Source: Thalassia testudinum (lineage: Eukaryota > Streptophyta > Magnoliopsida > Alismatales > Hydrocharitaceae). Taken from it: a stretch of DNA of 64,000 nt. The notes under the pieces are model-generated. The model saw only the letters and a program-made list of their open reading frames with translations. It was not told the origin of the DNA and did not search any database. Location of the stretch: positions 132,068,001 to 132,132,000 of the forward strand of contig JAZHRO010000036.1 in the NCBI GenBank assembly GCA_037157565.1, read 5' to 3'. Position numbers and translations under genes: made by a program. This document shows positions 34,377 through 45,168 of this stretch, piece after piece (the first letter of the stretch is position 1; every line of letters begins with the position of its first letter).

Positions 34377-37300
34377 ATGCCTTGTTGTAGGCGTAGGGGT
34401 AGACATGTCGGACTTGGGACCAATGCTGCCTTGCCTCTCTTCTTGAGTGTCCAGGCCCAAGACCTCGTTTAGTTGATCCGAGAGGTAGTACGAGAGGAAT
34501 TTCAGTTTCCGCTGGCCCCGCCGGCCCCTGCCACCTCCGAGGGTGTGGAAGGGGAGCCACCTGCAACACGGCGGAGTACTCTAGCATTTGGCAAGTCAGA
34601 GGAGATCAAAGGGGGCCCTACTAGTTGGGGCGCTCACAGGGCCATCAGGAAAGGAGTCACATGACGCCTGTAAGAGAGCCATCTCATTTTACGAGATCAC
34701 CAATGGCCTTTAGGGGCCCCAAACAGAACCCAACCGCCAGCAAGGACCTACTATGCGAGGTCGTGTACCTCTCTGTTACCAGTGTGGCTAGTCGGGCCAC
34801 CCCAGGAGGGACTGCCCATCTAGGGCCAGGGACCAACAAATGCTCCTCGCACTGAGCACTGGAGGTCGAGCTAGCGGTTGTGGTCACTAGGTGCGTGGGG
34901 GAGGACCGTAGTCGCAATGAGGGTACCGGTTAGCTACTACTCACCCGACCCAGAATGTAGCTGCTTCGTCTACATCGAGAGCCGAGGAGCGTATCAACAC
35001 CCTAACACACAGAGATGCTGGGGCTTCGGGTTCTATGGTGGCAGTTATGGTTACTGTTTCTGGCAAATTAGTGTACGTAATTTTTGTTTTCGACGCTACC
35101 CACTTTTTTTGCGTCGCTACGAGTGTTGCCGTCAGTTTGAGTTAGGGAAGTGTACTGTTAAAGGATCCATTTGTGATCAGAGGCCTAGGTAGCCTATTGC
35201 ATGTTGCCGAGGAGGTCTACATGGACTACGAGGTCAGTATAGGAGGACACGGCCTCCTCGCTGACCTGATTGTGATCCAGATGGCGGACTTTGGCGCGAT
35301 CCTAGGGATGGACTGGCTGTCCGCCTATCACGCCCCGGTAGACTATTCCGTGAGGAAGATCATCTTTCCCTATACCGAAGTTACCTCCCTTTGAGTTCCA
35401 CAGCGAATCTGTGGATAGAGATTTCAGATGCATCTCCGTGCTTCGGGCAGCGAGGCTTTTGAGCCAGGGGTGTGAGGGCTTCTTGGCCTATGTGGTGGCA
35501 GAGCTTAGCCCCGTGGCCAACTTTTAGAGTATTCCGGTGGTCTGTGAGTACCCGAACGCTTTCCCAGAGGAGCTGCTAGGACTATCGCCTGAGCAGGAGA
35601 TCAAGTTCGAGATTTCACTGGTACCAGGGGAACAACCCCACCCTACTGCACCGTACAGGACGACCCCACTTAAGCTGTGAGAGCTCAAGTCTTAGTTACG
35701 GGACCTGTTGGGGAGGGCTTTGCAAGACGCCACAGTGTTCCCCAAGATAGATCTAAGGATTAGGGAGACCAACGTTTCCAAGATAGCTTTCCGTACCCAG
35801 TATGGGCACTACGAGTTCGTGGCCATGCCATTTGAGCTGACCAATGCCCCTACAGCTTTGATCGATATGATGAACAGTCTTTTCAGGTCGTACTTAGACC
35901 TTTTGTAGTGGTGACCTTCAGGGGCATATGGGTTTACTCTCGAAATCAGAATGGCGTAGCAGAAGTGTGGTGGACTCATAACCCATAGATTATTTTCTTG
36001 GGCCATGTGATTTCAAGAGATGGATTGGTTGTGGATCCAGCCAAGGTAGAGGTTGTACTCAGGTGGGAGAGGCCACGCACAGTGACAGAGATACGCAACT
36101 TTTTGGGACTGACATGTTATTACTGGCGGTTTGTCAAAGGATTCTCTCAGATCGCGCGTACTATAACTTAGCTAACCCCGAAGGACATGCCCTTTGCCTG
36201 GACAGATGAGTGTGAGGCATGTTTTCAGGAGTTGAAGGAGAGATTGACTTCAGCACTTGTACTTACCATCGCAGACAGCAGTGGTGGTTTCGTGGTTTAC
36301 ACTGATGCTTCGTTGCGGGGGTTAGGGGGTTGTACACATGCAGTGGAGTCACGTTGATGCTTACGCCTCGCGGCGACTGAAACCTCATGAGCATAGCTAC
36401 CCCACCCATGACTTAGAGCTGGCAGCAGTTGTCTTCGCGCTGAAGACATGGAGGCACTACCTTTATGGTGAGACTTTCAACATCTTTACAGATCATAAGA
36501 GCCTCAGGTACTTGCTTGACCAGAAGGAACTTAACATGAGACAGAGACGTTGGTTAGAGCACCTAAAGGACTACACTGCAGCATCTCCTACCACTTAGGG
36601 AAGGCCAATGTGGTGGCCGACACCTTGAGCCGGAGGGCACCTGTCCACTTGGCCAGCATACAAGCACAGAGTTGGAGACTCATGAAGGAGTTGGGCAGTT
36701 GACAAGCCCGGGAGTCACGGGGGTACTATAGGGCAGTGAGAGTGATGCGGCAAACATGACTAGAGTTGATTGACCGCATCATCGCAAGGCAGATGGCCGA
36801 TTCGTATTTATAGACAAGATACTGCGCATGAGGGGATGCTTATACGTCCCCAGGGATGAGGAGTTGTTGAGAGAGCTTCTTCCGGAGGCGCACGGGTCCA
36901 GGTTCACCAGTTGTGCCATGATTTGCGACGCGACTTCTGGTGGAGAGGGAACAAGCAGGATGTTGGTGAGTAGGTTCAGCAGTGTTAGTATGCCAGTAGG
37001 TGAAGGTGAGCACCAGAGGCCTACAGAGCCATTGCAGCTACTTCTGTGCCAGAGTGGAAGTGTGAGAGCATCACCATGGACTTGGTGATGGGTCTACTAG
37101 TTACCCAGTGGGGACACGACGTAGTTTGGGAGATAGTAGACAGATTGACAAAGACAGCGCATTTCTTGCCAATATGAGTCACCTTTGGACCAACACAGTT
37201 AGTAGAGAGATACATCCAAGGTGTGGTGCGCCTGTACGGAGTCCCATGTGAGATTGTATCTGACAGGGATACTCATTTTACTTCCCAATTCTAGGATGAG

Positions 37301-38070
37301 TTTCAGTAGGCCTTGGGGACGTGTTTGAGGTTCAATACCGCTTACCACCCCCAGATGGACGGATAGTCACAGCACACCATACAGACACTTGAGGACCTTT
37401 TGCACACCTGTGCATTAGACTGGAGAGGCTCGTGGGAGGAGCATTTACCCCTGGCAGAGTTTGCATACAATAACAGTTACCACTCAAGCATCGGCATGGC
37501 ACCTTACGAGGCTCTATACGAACAGAAGTGTACTGCACCCTTGAGTTTGGTCGAGGTGGGGACCAAGTGGGAGGATGGTCCCAGACAGATCCGGCAGAGT
37601 CAAGAGGTGATGAAGCAAATCCACATATGACTCCGCACTGTCAGGAGCAGGCAGAAGAGCTACGCTAACCGAAAATGCAGAGAGGTGTAGTTCGAGGTTT
37701 GTGGGGCCCTTTGAGGTCCTGGAGTGGATGAGACCTGTTGTTTACCGGCTTACCCTTCCTCCCTAGTTTTCTAGAGTGCACGACGTGTTCCACATGTCCA
37801 ACCTTAGGAGGTACGTCGCCGATCCCAGTCACGTTCTGAGCCACGAGAGCATCGAGGTGGGTGACGACCTGACCTACCCCGAGAGACCAGTACAGATACT
37901 AGACAAAGCCATCTAAAGTCTGAGACGGAAGCAGGTACCACTGGTGAAGGTCCTATGGAGAAGCCAGTAGTACGAATAGGCGACTTGGGAGTCTGAGGCA
38001 GCGATGCGAGAGCGAAACCCAGAGCTTTTTGAGGGTACATCTTTTCAAACCTACTTCGATCCTCTTTAAG
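34377..38070 (+). pseudogene. Chromovirus 2 gag-pol remnant, multiply deleted
   Basis: The ATG at 34377 begins gag, but most of the capsid region is missing: after about 34620 the sequence goes straight to the segment before the zinc knuckle (knuckle near 34770-34815, interrupted by a stop). The protease motif is eroded near 35080-35110. RT has lost its fingers: 35700 jumps from the linker to ATVFPKIDL, and the RSGYHQL segment is gone. RNase H keeps [19 protein letters not shown] and [13 protein letters not shown] (36338-36598). Integrase keeps [19 protein letters not shown] (37440-37500). Part of the GPF/Y segment is deleted near 37695. The chromodomain remnant (SLRRKQVPLVKVLW) is near 37918-37965. 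Many stops; not functional. Confidence 0.85.
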
Positions 38071-38154
38071 TTTGTTATGCGCTTTTACATTCATTTTCCC
38101 GTACCCTAGCTAGCTCATGTTTTGGGGACAAAACTTCCTTTAAGTTTGTTATGA

Positions 38155-39378
38155 TGAAATGACCCGTTACCTTTTCAGTCGGATAAGACATCTAAATACG
38201 TGCTCGGACATCTGAAAGTGACATTTTCATACTGCGCTTTGCGCTTTGCACGTGGGCGACACGCAGAGGCCTTTCTCTCTCCCCGCACCCTCACCCCCTT
38301 AAACCCTAACACCCCTCTATATAAACCCCACCTTTTCTTCTCTCCTCCTCACACCACTCAAGCCACCACCACCTCCACCTTCTCCTACGATGGCCGCACC
38401 CTCCAGCCTCCCATCCCTACTGCTGCAACCGCAGCGAGGAAGAGAGGAGCCGGTGAGGGAGAACGAGGAAAAGCGAAAGTGTGTGCGAGGGAGTGAGAGA
38501 GGGGAAGGAGGGAGAGGACTGCAGGAGCTCAGTGGAGCTCAAGGAGGAGCTCGTAGGAGAGATGACGTCGGCGAGGAGCTTCTCAAGCTCCTGCTGCTAC
38601 TGGAGCTGCCATTGCGGGTAAAGGTGCAAGCGGGGCAAGCTGCGAGGAGGTTTTGGTATTGGAAGTTTTCCAGTATTAGACGTCTGGCGTGACGTCCAGA
38701 AGGCTGGCGAGGCACCAGAACGTCCGGAGCTGAGGCCAGACGTCTAAAGGCTCAATATCATGAGGTACGTACCTTCTTGCGTTGCTTTCTGCCATGCAAA
38801 GGATTTCAGCGCAAGCGGTGTTGGGCCAAATGTGTGCCTGTGTTGTCGTACGCAAGTGAAGGCTTTGGGAAGGCACGCGATGTGCTTTCCCAAGTACTTT
38901 TGGACGTCTGATCACGTCGCCAGATGTCCAGAGTGCTTCCAGATTACCGGAGACCTTGTCCTATGTCTGGAGCTGCCCCCAGACTGTCGTAGAGGGAGTC
39001 TGGACATCTGAATCAACCGCAAAAAGGGTAAGGTGCTTCCGGCTGCAAAGGGAGCTAGGCCCCGTCGAGCCCAGCCATAGTAGTTTCTTTTCCAACTCTT
39101 TTGTTTCTGCTGTAGTTGTGAGTACTAGACATTTGAGTTACTATTCCTGTTACTTTCTCTTTTCTTTTCGCTGTTGTTGTGGTAGCATATACTATTTTGA
39201 GCCAGTTTACTCTACTTTCCTTTCCTGTTTCATTTTTCCTTTTGCATCGTTATAATACATGTGTTAATGTGGTTTATTTCCTGCTTTTGGTTATTTCTCG
39301 TTTGACGACTAAATCTTGTGGTTAGTTGAGACGAACTAGAGTCGAGTCCTGTAGGGATCTAGGAACCAGGTCGTAACA
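38155..39378 (+). repeat. 3' LTR of chromovirus 2 with 1.5 kb internal deletion
   Basis: TGAAATGACCCGTTACC … GGTCGTAACA, only 1224 bases. TATATAAA at 38318-38325. It follows the 5' LTR up to GGGTAAGGT (39026-39034, matching 32296-32304), then jumps to the sequence from about 33844 (TTCCGGCT). A smaller loss near 38190 removes the space between neighbouring palindromes. Confidence 0.88.
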
Positions 39379-39383
39379 GTGGA

Positions 39384-39988
39384 AATAAATATATGTGGAA
39401 AAAAGGAGAAAGAAATAAAAAATAAATAAAAGAGAAAAGAAGAAAGAGAAAAGCAAAAAAATATATATTTAAAAAGTGTGTTAATTGCATTGTGTTTACT
39501 TCATTTCAAGCACATTGAGGCAACAACATCCATTCCCTGTACAATCCACTAAATATAACCTTAACCTACTTTTCTGTATTTCTAACTGCCTAAATATTGA
39601 TCGAGGATTGCTGACTTAGTCAAAGGGTTATCAGAATTTAATCAAAGTGTTAATGCCATGAGAGGCCACCAAATATTTTAACAAATCTGGTGAGATTGTG
39701 AGCTCGAAAAAGACTAAAAACAGAGAAAAGAAATGGAAAGAAAATAGAAGACTAAGAGAGAATGAGTACAAAGGAACTAAAGAGAGCACAGTTTCTCCAT
39801 CTCTCTTTGAGTTGAATTATTATTAAATCTGAAAATCTAGGTTCTGAAGTACTAGTCTATGTGTAGCATCGGATGAGCATGAGCCACCAAATCTTTAGTC
39901 AAATTCTTGATAGAAATTAGTCACTTAGGATCACTTTGCATTTATTCTTGTATTTATTAGGGACAAGCAAGATTCAGGCATGTGGGTG
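39384..39988 (+). other. Element B 3' non-coding region, last part, with polypurine tract
   Basis: Resumes the A-like 3' region (compare 39570-39675 with A 5610-5712; CCACCAAATA at 39666 and CCACCAAAT at 39884). An A/G-rich stretch lies at 39400-39470. Ends with GGGACAAGCAAGATTCAGGC and ATGTGGGTG (39960-39988). Confidence 0.8.
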
Positions 39989-41536
39989 TGATTGCAAAAC
40001 AATCATAAGATCTAATCTACCAGAATTAAGTTAGATTTTAGTTTAACTTAGGAATAATACATGCATAAGCATCATAATTTGCATCGTAGTTGATTTGCTA
40101 GCTTTATAGATAATAATGTTTTTTTTTTCCCTAAAAGAGAGAATATTAATTGCAGATGATCCAGGGCTACAGATGATAGATCAGACAATACGGATCTAAT
40201 CAGGACGACGATGGGAGTCCAACGCTTTCGGAATCGTCTTAATTAGATGTCTGTAGCATCACATACTGGCCATAGAAGATTAGAGTCCAAGAAGTAAGAT
40301 AGCAAAGATCCAAACTTCAAATGTCAAATCCGACCGCACGAATGAATCCGGACCAACGGTCGTAGTCTAATGACGTAAAAATTGGCTCAATCAGAGCTCT
40401 GTAGCATCAACTACAAAGGTGGGAAGATGAACAGTCAGGATGGTGCCACATGGCACCATCCCAACGATCCACTGTTGAGCCCTAACCACTAAAGGAGAAA
40501 CGTGGACCATTGGATTTTCATCCAACAGCTAAGGGCAGCTGCGCACAAAATAAAAAATGCAACATAAGGACACGCATAGTGCATTGGTCACAACACTCGC
40601 ATGCAAGCGACTGGCTTGAGTTTGACTCACACTCAGCCACAAATCAAAGAGGCAGCAACGCTCGCATGAAATTGAGCCGTTAGATCAGATTAGATGGCAC
40701 GGAGGCAGCTGCGTGGCACGCGATCATGCGGTTGGATGAGGCGGCGTGGACGCACATGTGGTTGAATGCCCAAACTAACGCCCCTTTGTACGCAGGGTCC
40801 TAAGGCGGTGCGGCGCGCGACGTAAGCCATCCGATCTCACAATCAGACGGCTGAAATTTAATTCACGTGCGCATGCACGAGGAAGCTCACAAGGAGCACC
40901 AGCGATGCATGCGATCATGATCCAGCAGCCGAGCGGCTGCCATGTGTCAGCAGTAGGTTAAATCCACGCATTTAAAGCACGTGGAGGGTTTTTTTGAGGT
41001 GCGATATGATCTGTTGATCTCCCGATTGATGGATCTGATCTTACCTAGGTTGTTGCACGAGTTGGGAGGCCTAAATACCTACTTTACCCCTCATTAAAGC
41101 TATAAAAAAAGCCATAGGGCCCCTAATTGAGAGGCAACTTCCATTAGATACTTCTCCAGCCTCTCTCTCTCTACAACTTCTTTCCAATTTTCCTCACAGT
41201 GCTCTGAATCTGAAGTGCTGTCACATTTCGCATAAGCATCCCACAAGCAGCACCGTCCATCTACTTTTCTCTCTCTCTTTTCTTTAGCATATTTTTTTGC
41301 ATTCTTAGTTTAGAACTATTTGTAAATAATAATAGAAATCTGATTCTCTGAATATCTGGTCTCTGTTTGTATGCTACATTAGGATAGATTAGTTAGTACA
41401 AAAAGTTTTGAAAATCTTATCTTGCCTCCCTACGAATGACTCGGCACTTACAGAAATATTTATAAATTTATTTATTTTGATGTGATTCGTGACTACAACA
41501 ATACAAAACACTTTTAATGTTTTTTGCGACGGACAA
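39989..41536 (+). repeat. 3' LTR of element B (followed by a second internal region)
   Basis: TGATTGCAAAACAATC … GCGACGGACA. TATAAAAAAA at 41101. The near-palindrome ATGGTGCCACATGGCACCAT is conserved at 40440-40459. The U5 box reads GCCTCCCTACGAATGACTCG. It is followed directly by a primer site rather than by flanking DNA. Confidence 0.88.
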
Positions 41537-42299
41537 GTTGGCACCGTTGCTGGGGAGGCAACGGAAATTTTTGAAGCTTTTCTTCCTAGTGCTTATTTGA
41601 GGTTTCTAACATGCTTTATTTTCTTTGATTTCGTGTGTGCAGGAAGTGCGGAAATCCGAGAAGAAACGCAACAATGAAAAAATTGTAGGTTTCAAATTTC
41701 AGGTAAGTACTTGTATCGTAGATTAAGTTAGATTTCCTTTCAAAAAATAAAATTAAAAAAAAGGGCGCTTGTTTGATCCTTAGGTTAGCATTTGCTTGCT
41801 TTTTGAAAAAAAAAAATCTCTCTTGTTGGTAGGAATCAACAAAACCACCTTCTATATTTTCGAGCTGAAACAAACTCTCATCTTAAAAATTTAATTTCTG
41901 AAAATTCACCAGCGGAAAAATTCTCAAATTTTTACTAGATGTGGATTTTGAAGTCAGAAACAACATATTCAAAATTTGCACCATTCTGAGTCATATAAAA
42001 ATTTTAAAATTTTACAAACTAAACTGATATCAAATCTGTTATTGCTCTTTATTTTTCGGACTTCAAAAAATCACAGGAATATTTATACAACTCTAATTTA
42101 TCTGAAATTTGTTGCGTTGGATTCTTGTGATAATTTAGAATCACAAAAAATTCTTAAAAAATATTTGGTGCATGTTTAATTACACGAAACATTCAATCAC
42201 TAATTGGAGGTGAAAATAGACTATAGACCTCCAGTACACTTTAAATATAAAAAAATAGAAAACGTGCATTAAAATTTCTAAAAAAATATTTTCTGAGTG
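41537..42299 (+). other. Second copy of B leader, truncated
   Basis: Matches 21306-22076 throughout, including TTTTTGAAGCTTTTCTTCCT and the A-rich runs, and stops at TATTTTCTGAGTGC (42299), where the other copy continues with the leader. Confidence 0.85.
41540..41557 (+). other. Second tRNA-Asp primer-binding site of B
   Basis: TGGCACCGTTGCTGGGGA, two mismatches to the tRNA-Asp complement, three bases after the LTR end. Confidence 0.85.
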
Positions 42300-42619
42300 C
42301 CTTCCTGCGAGGCGTTTGTGTGTTCATTGCTATGAGGGATTTTTGGCTTTTACGACCTCTTAGCCACCTTGGGGAGGGTCCAAGTAGCCTTTATGGCTTT
42401 TCATTTCTCTTTGAGCTAGTTATTTGTTCCGCTTGCTTATTGAGGCAAATGATTCTTTCTTCTCTCTTTTCCTGGGGGTGCTTTGTCTAGCTTCCCACCT
42501 TTGCTATGGGGTTCCTGGGCCTTAACCTTCTCCTTTCTGAAAAAGTGGGGGGGGTGTGGGGGGCTTGTTCTCGTTGTCTTGGGATGACTAGGTTTGTTGC
42601 CTTCCTTTCTGGGGTTTAT
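42300..42619. other. Unassigned 0.3 kb
   Basis: No gene or repeat recognised. A G run (GTGGGGGGGGTGTGGGGGGC) lies at 42545-42564. Confidence 0.4.
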
Positions 42620-43275
42620 CTCTAGCCATCCTACCACTCTCCTCATTCGGTCGTCTGGGCATTTTTCCCTCTCTCTCTCTCTTCGGGGGAGGATCATTTA
42701 TAGTGGTCCTGTCGCCACCGTATTTAGGTGGTTGGGTTGATCGCCTTCTCTCTTTCAGGGGAGAATTATTTGTAGTGGTCCTTCTGCCTCAATTTGGCAG
42801 CTAGACATTTTTCTCTCTCTCTCTCTCTCTTGGGGGAGAATGATTTGCAGAGATTTTACCGCCTCCTTATTCGGGCAGTTGGCCCTTTTAGTTTCTCTCT
42901 CTCAGGGAGAGAATGATTTGTAATGGTCCTACTACTTCCCTATTTGTCCAGTTGGACCATGATTTGTAGCAGACTTGTTGCCTCCTTATTTGGGTGGCTG
43001 GACCTTTTTGCCTTCTCTCTCGGGGGGAGAATGATTTGTAGCAATCTTTTCGCCTCCTTATTTGGGTGGCTGGACCCTTTGCCTTCTCTTTCTATTAAGG
43101 AGAGAATTATTTGTAATGGTTCTACCACCTCCTTATTTGGTTTGCTAGACGTTTTGCACTTCTCTCTTATAAGGGGAAAATAATTTGTAGTAATCCTATT
43201 GCCTCCTTATTATGGTGCTTGGACCTTTTGCTTTCTTTTTCTTAGGGGGAGAATGATTTGTAGCAGTTTAAGGTG
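42620..43275. repeat. Minisatellite, about 73-base unit, nine copies
   Basis: The core GAGAATGATTTGTAGTGGTC and variants begins at 42689, 42761, 42836, 42909, 42955, 43027, 43102, 43176 and 43249. Spacings are 72, 75, 73, 46, 72, 75, 74 and 73. Each unit also has GCCTCCTTATTTGG(G)TGGCTGGAC and a CT-rich run of variable length. One unit is shortened. Frames through it are artefacts of the repeat. Confidence 0.9.
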
Positions 43276-43491
43276 GGCATTTTGCCAATCTTGGTATCAT
43301 TAACTACACTCTCTAGAGGAATGCTGCCTATGTTATACAATTTGTTCACCTTGGTTTTAGGAAAGATGATGGCCAGCCATCTCCTCTCTCCTTCCGACAT
43401 CAGTGGCTGGGATGATGACGGGACGACATGCGCCACATCCTCCTAGGCTAATGATTTTGTATGCATCATGCCACATTTAAGTGCTCGTAGG

Positions 43492-45147
43492 TGATGTAAA
43501 CACATTTGCACAACTTAAGATGTCTATTTATGCATGTTCTTAAGCATAGGATTGCATTTCATGATATAAATATTGCATAACATGCATCATCTTGCATTTA
43601 GAGTAGTTTGAATAAAATGGAGGTTAATTGTCTCCTTTTATGTGCTTGGATAGGGAAAACATTTTATCGAGGCCTCGGATCGAAGATCCAATCGTATGGA
43701 TGTGATCAGGGTGACGATTGGAGTTCAACGACTCCAAGATCACCCTAATCAGACATCCGTAGCATCAGATAGTGATTGGGGAACCCTAGAAGATCAAGGG
43801 CCAGGATGGTGTAAATCCGCACTTCAAATGACAAATCCGACTGCACGGATGAATTCGAATCGACGATCGCAGCCCAACAATGCAAAAATCGAGTCAATCC
43901 GACATCCGTGGCACCATCTACAACATCCAGAAGATGGACGGCCGAGATGGCGCCACGTGGCACCATCTCGACCGCCCAAACGGCCGCATACAATCTCTAA
44001 AGTCCCCGCACCCTCTCCCTCTTCGTCGTTGGATCTCGATCCAACGGCTATGGACAGCCGCACCTAAAAGCGTCCGCTCAACCATCCGCGCCTCGTAACG
44101 CAGCGGTCGAGGGCGTTATCATGAGCTGCAGCCGTAGGTTCGAGCCGCAGCGATGGGGAGAAAGGCACGGGCGAGCGAGCATGGGCGGGCTTTGGATCGT
44201 CATCGAGTGGCTCAGATCCACCGATAGCGTTCACGCACTATTGCACATGCGGCAAGGACGTGCCATCGTACGCACTGGGCGGGTGCACAGCAGTGGGGTT
44301 TGGCGCATTTTCAAGCCGTCCGATCGCTGCGGATGAAAGAACGTGTGCGTATGCGTTGAGCGTGGGCAACTAAGGAGCTGCGCATGGGCAGTAGGCACTA
44401 CGCCCACGTTGGGGCTTTAGTGACGGTTTTATCCGTCACTAAAGACCCCTTATTTATTATTTTAAAGATGTAATGACCAATTTACCCCCACTCCTTGCAA
44501 CCATAAAACGAGACCCCCTCCACACAAAATTCTCATCCCTTCCTTCTCTTCTCTACTTCTCCAAAGCTCAAAAGAAGCTTGTCCCACACCTGGGATGCTC
44601 CTCACTAGGTAATGTCCAAATTTTTGTCCTCCTTCGGAAGTGGAACCCGCGACGACGACGGCGTGCTGCTCCATTCCTGTTCTTCTGCTTCGTCCTCCTT
44701 CGTCCTGCTCCATTCTCCTTCGTCCAGGCATCGTCTCGTCCGGCTCGTCCTCCAAGCAATCGTCGAGGAGGATAACTTCTCTCTCCCATTCTTCTTTACA
44801 GCTTTTCTACTGTAGAATTTTCCTACTTTATAGTGTAGCTGATTTCCCGCTTTCTAGTCTAACTTTTATTTACTTTGATTGTATGAACAGTTTGAAATAT
44901 TGAATGCATGTTCTCTCTCTCTCTTTCTTTTAGTCTGATAGCTCCATTGTAATTATATCGCCTCGCTTTTCAAAAATTCTAAAAAAAATATAATTGCAAA
45001 TACAAATCAACGTAGCCTCCCTGTGTTCGACCCGGAATTCATTTCGATATAAATTTTATTTGTTGAACACGAATTCTTCGCTTTCAAGGTACAACGACAG
45101 GTTTTCCAAAACCAAACACGTTAGCGTAGCTATTCAAGCGTTCAACA
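43492..45147 (+). repeat. 5' LTR of element C
   Basis: TGATGTAAACACATTTGC … GCGTTCAACA. Includes a 28-base near-perfect palindrome centred on CCACGTGG (43943-43970), a 12-base-stem inverted repeat CTTTAGTGACGG / CCGTCACTAAAG (44415-44444), a short (CT)n run near 44913 and the U5 box GCCTCCCTGTGTTCGACCCG (45015-45034). Confidence 0.9.
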
Positions 45148-45150
45148 TTT

Positions 45151-45168
45151 TGGCGCCGTTGCCGGGGA
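45151..45168 (+). other. Primer-binding site of C, perfect tRNA-Asp
   Basis: TGGCGCCGTTGCCGGGGA, identical to the complement of the 3' end of plant tRNA-Asp, three bases after the LTR. Confidence 0.93.

Larger units (their letters stand above)
31401..39378 (+). mobile_element. Chromovirus 2 (Tekay-like), inserted in element B
   Basis: LTRs 31401-34189 and 38155-39378; flanking 5-base target copies GTAGA (31396-31400) and GTGGA (39379-39383), one mismatch. B sequence continues on both sides. The internal part is only about 4 kb, with gag, RT and other deletions. Confidence 0.88.
19730..41536 (+). mobile_element. Element B: older A-like non-autonomous element, split by two insertions
   Basis: LTRs at 19730-21305 and 39989-41536 differ by about 11 percent over the first 130 bases by hand count, so it is older than A and C. 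Internal parts are 21306-23106, 28560-31400 and 39384-39988; the gaps are filled by a minus-strand LTR-type insertion and by chromovirus 2. The pieces align in order with element A (leader, unknown ORF, GAGGCAACCC motif, 3' non-coding blocks, polypurine tract). It is therefore one element about 8 kb long without the insertions. Confidence 0.85.

Noticed and set aside
42923..43183. 86-codon repetitive hydrophobic frame
   Set aside because: It is produced by reading through the 73-base minisatellite; indels between units change the frame.
42689..43270. CRISPR-like array
   Set aside because: The whole 73-base unit is repeated, with no unique spacers; it is a minisatellite in eukaryotic DNA.
44400..44450. 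Rho-independent terminator-like hairpin
   Set aside because: The genome is a plant nuclear one; the inverted repeat lies in an LTR and is not followed by a meaningful T run.
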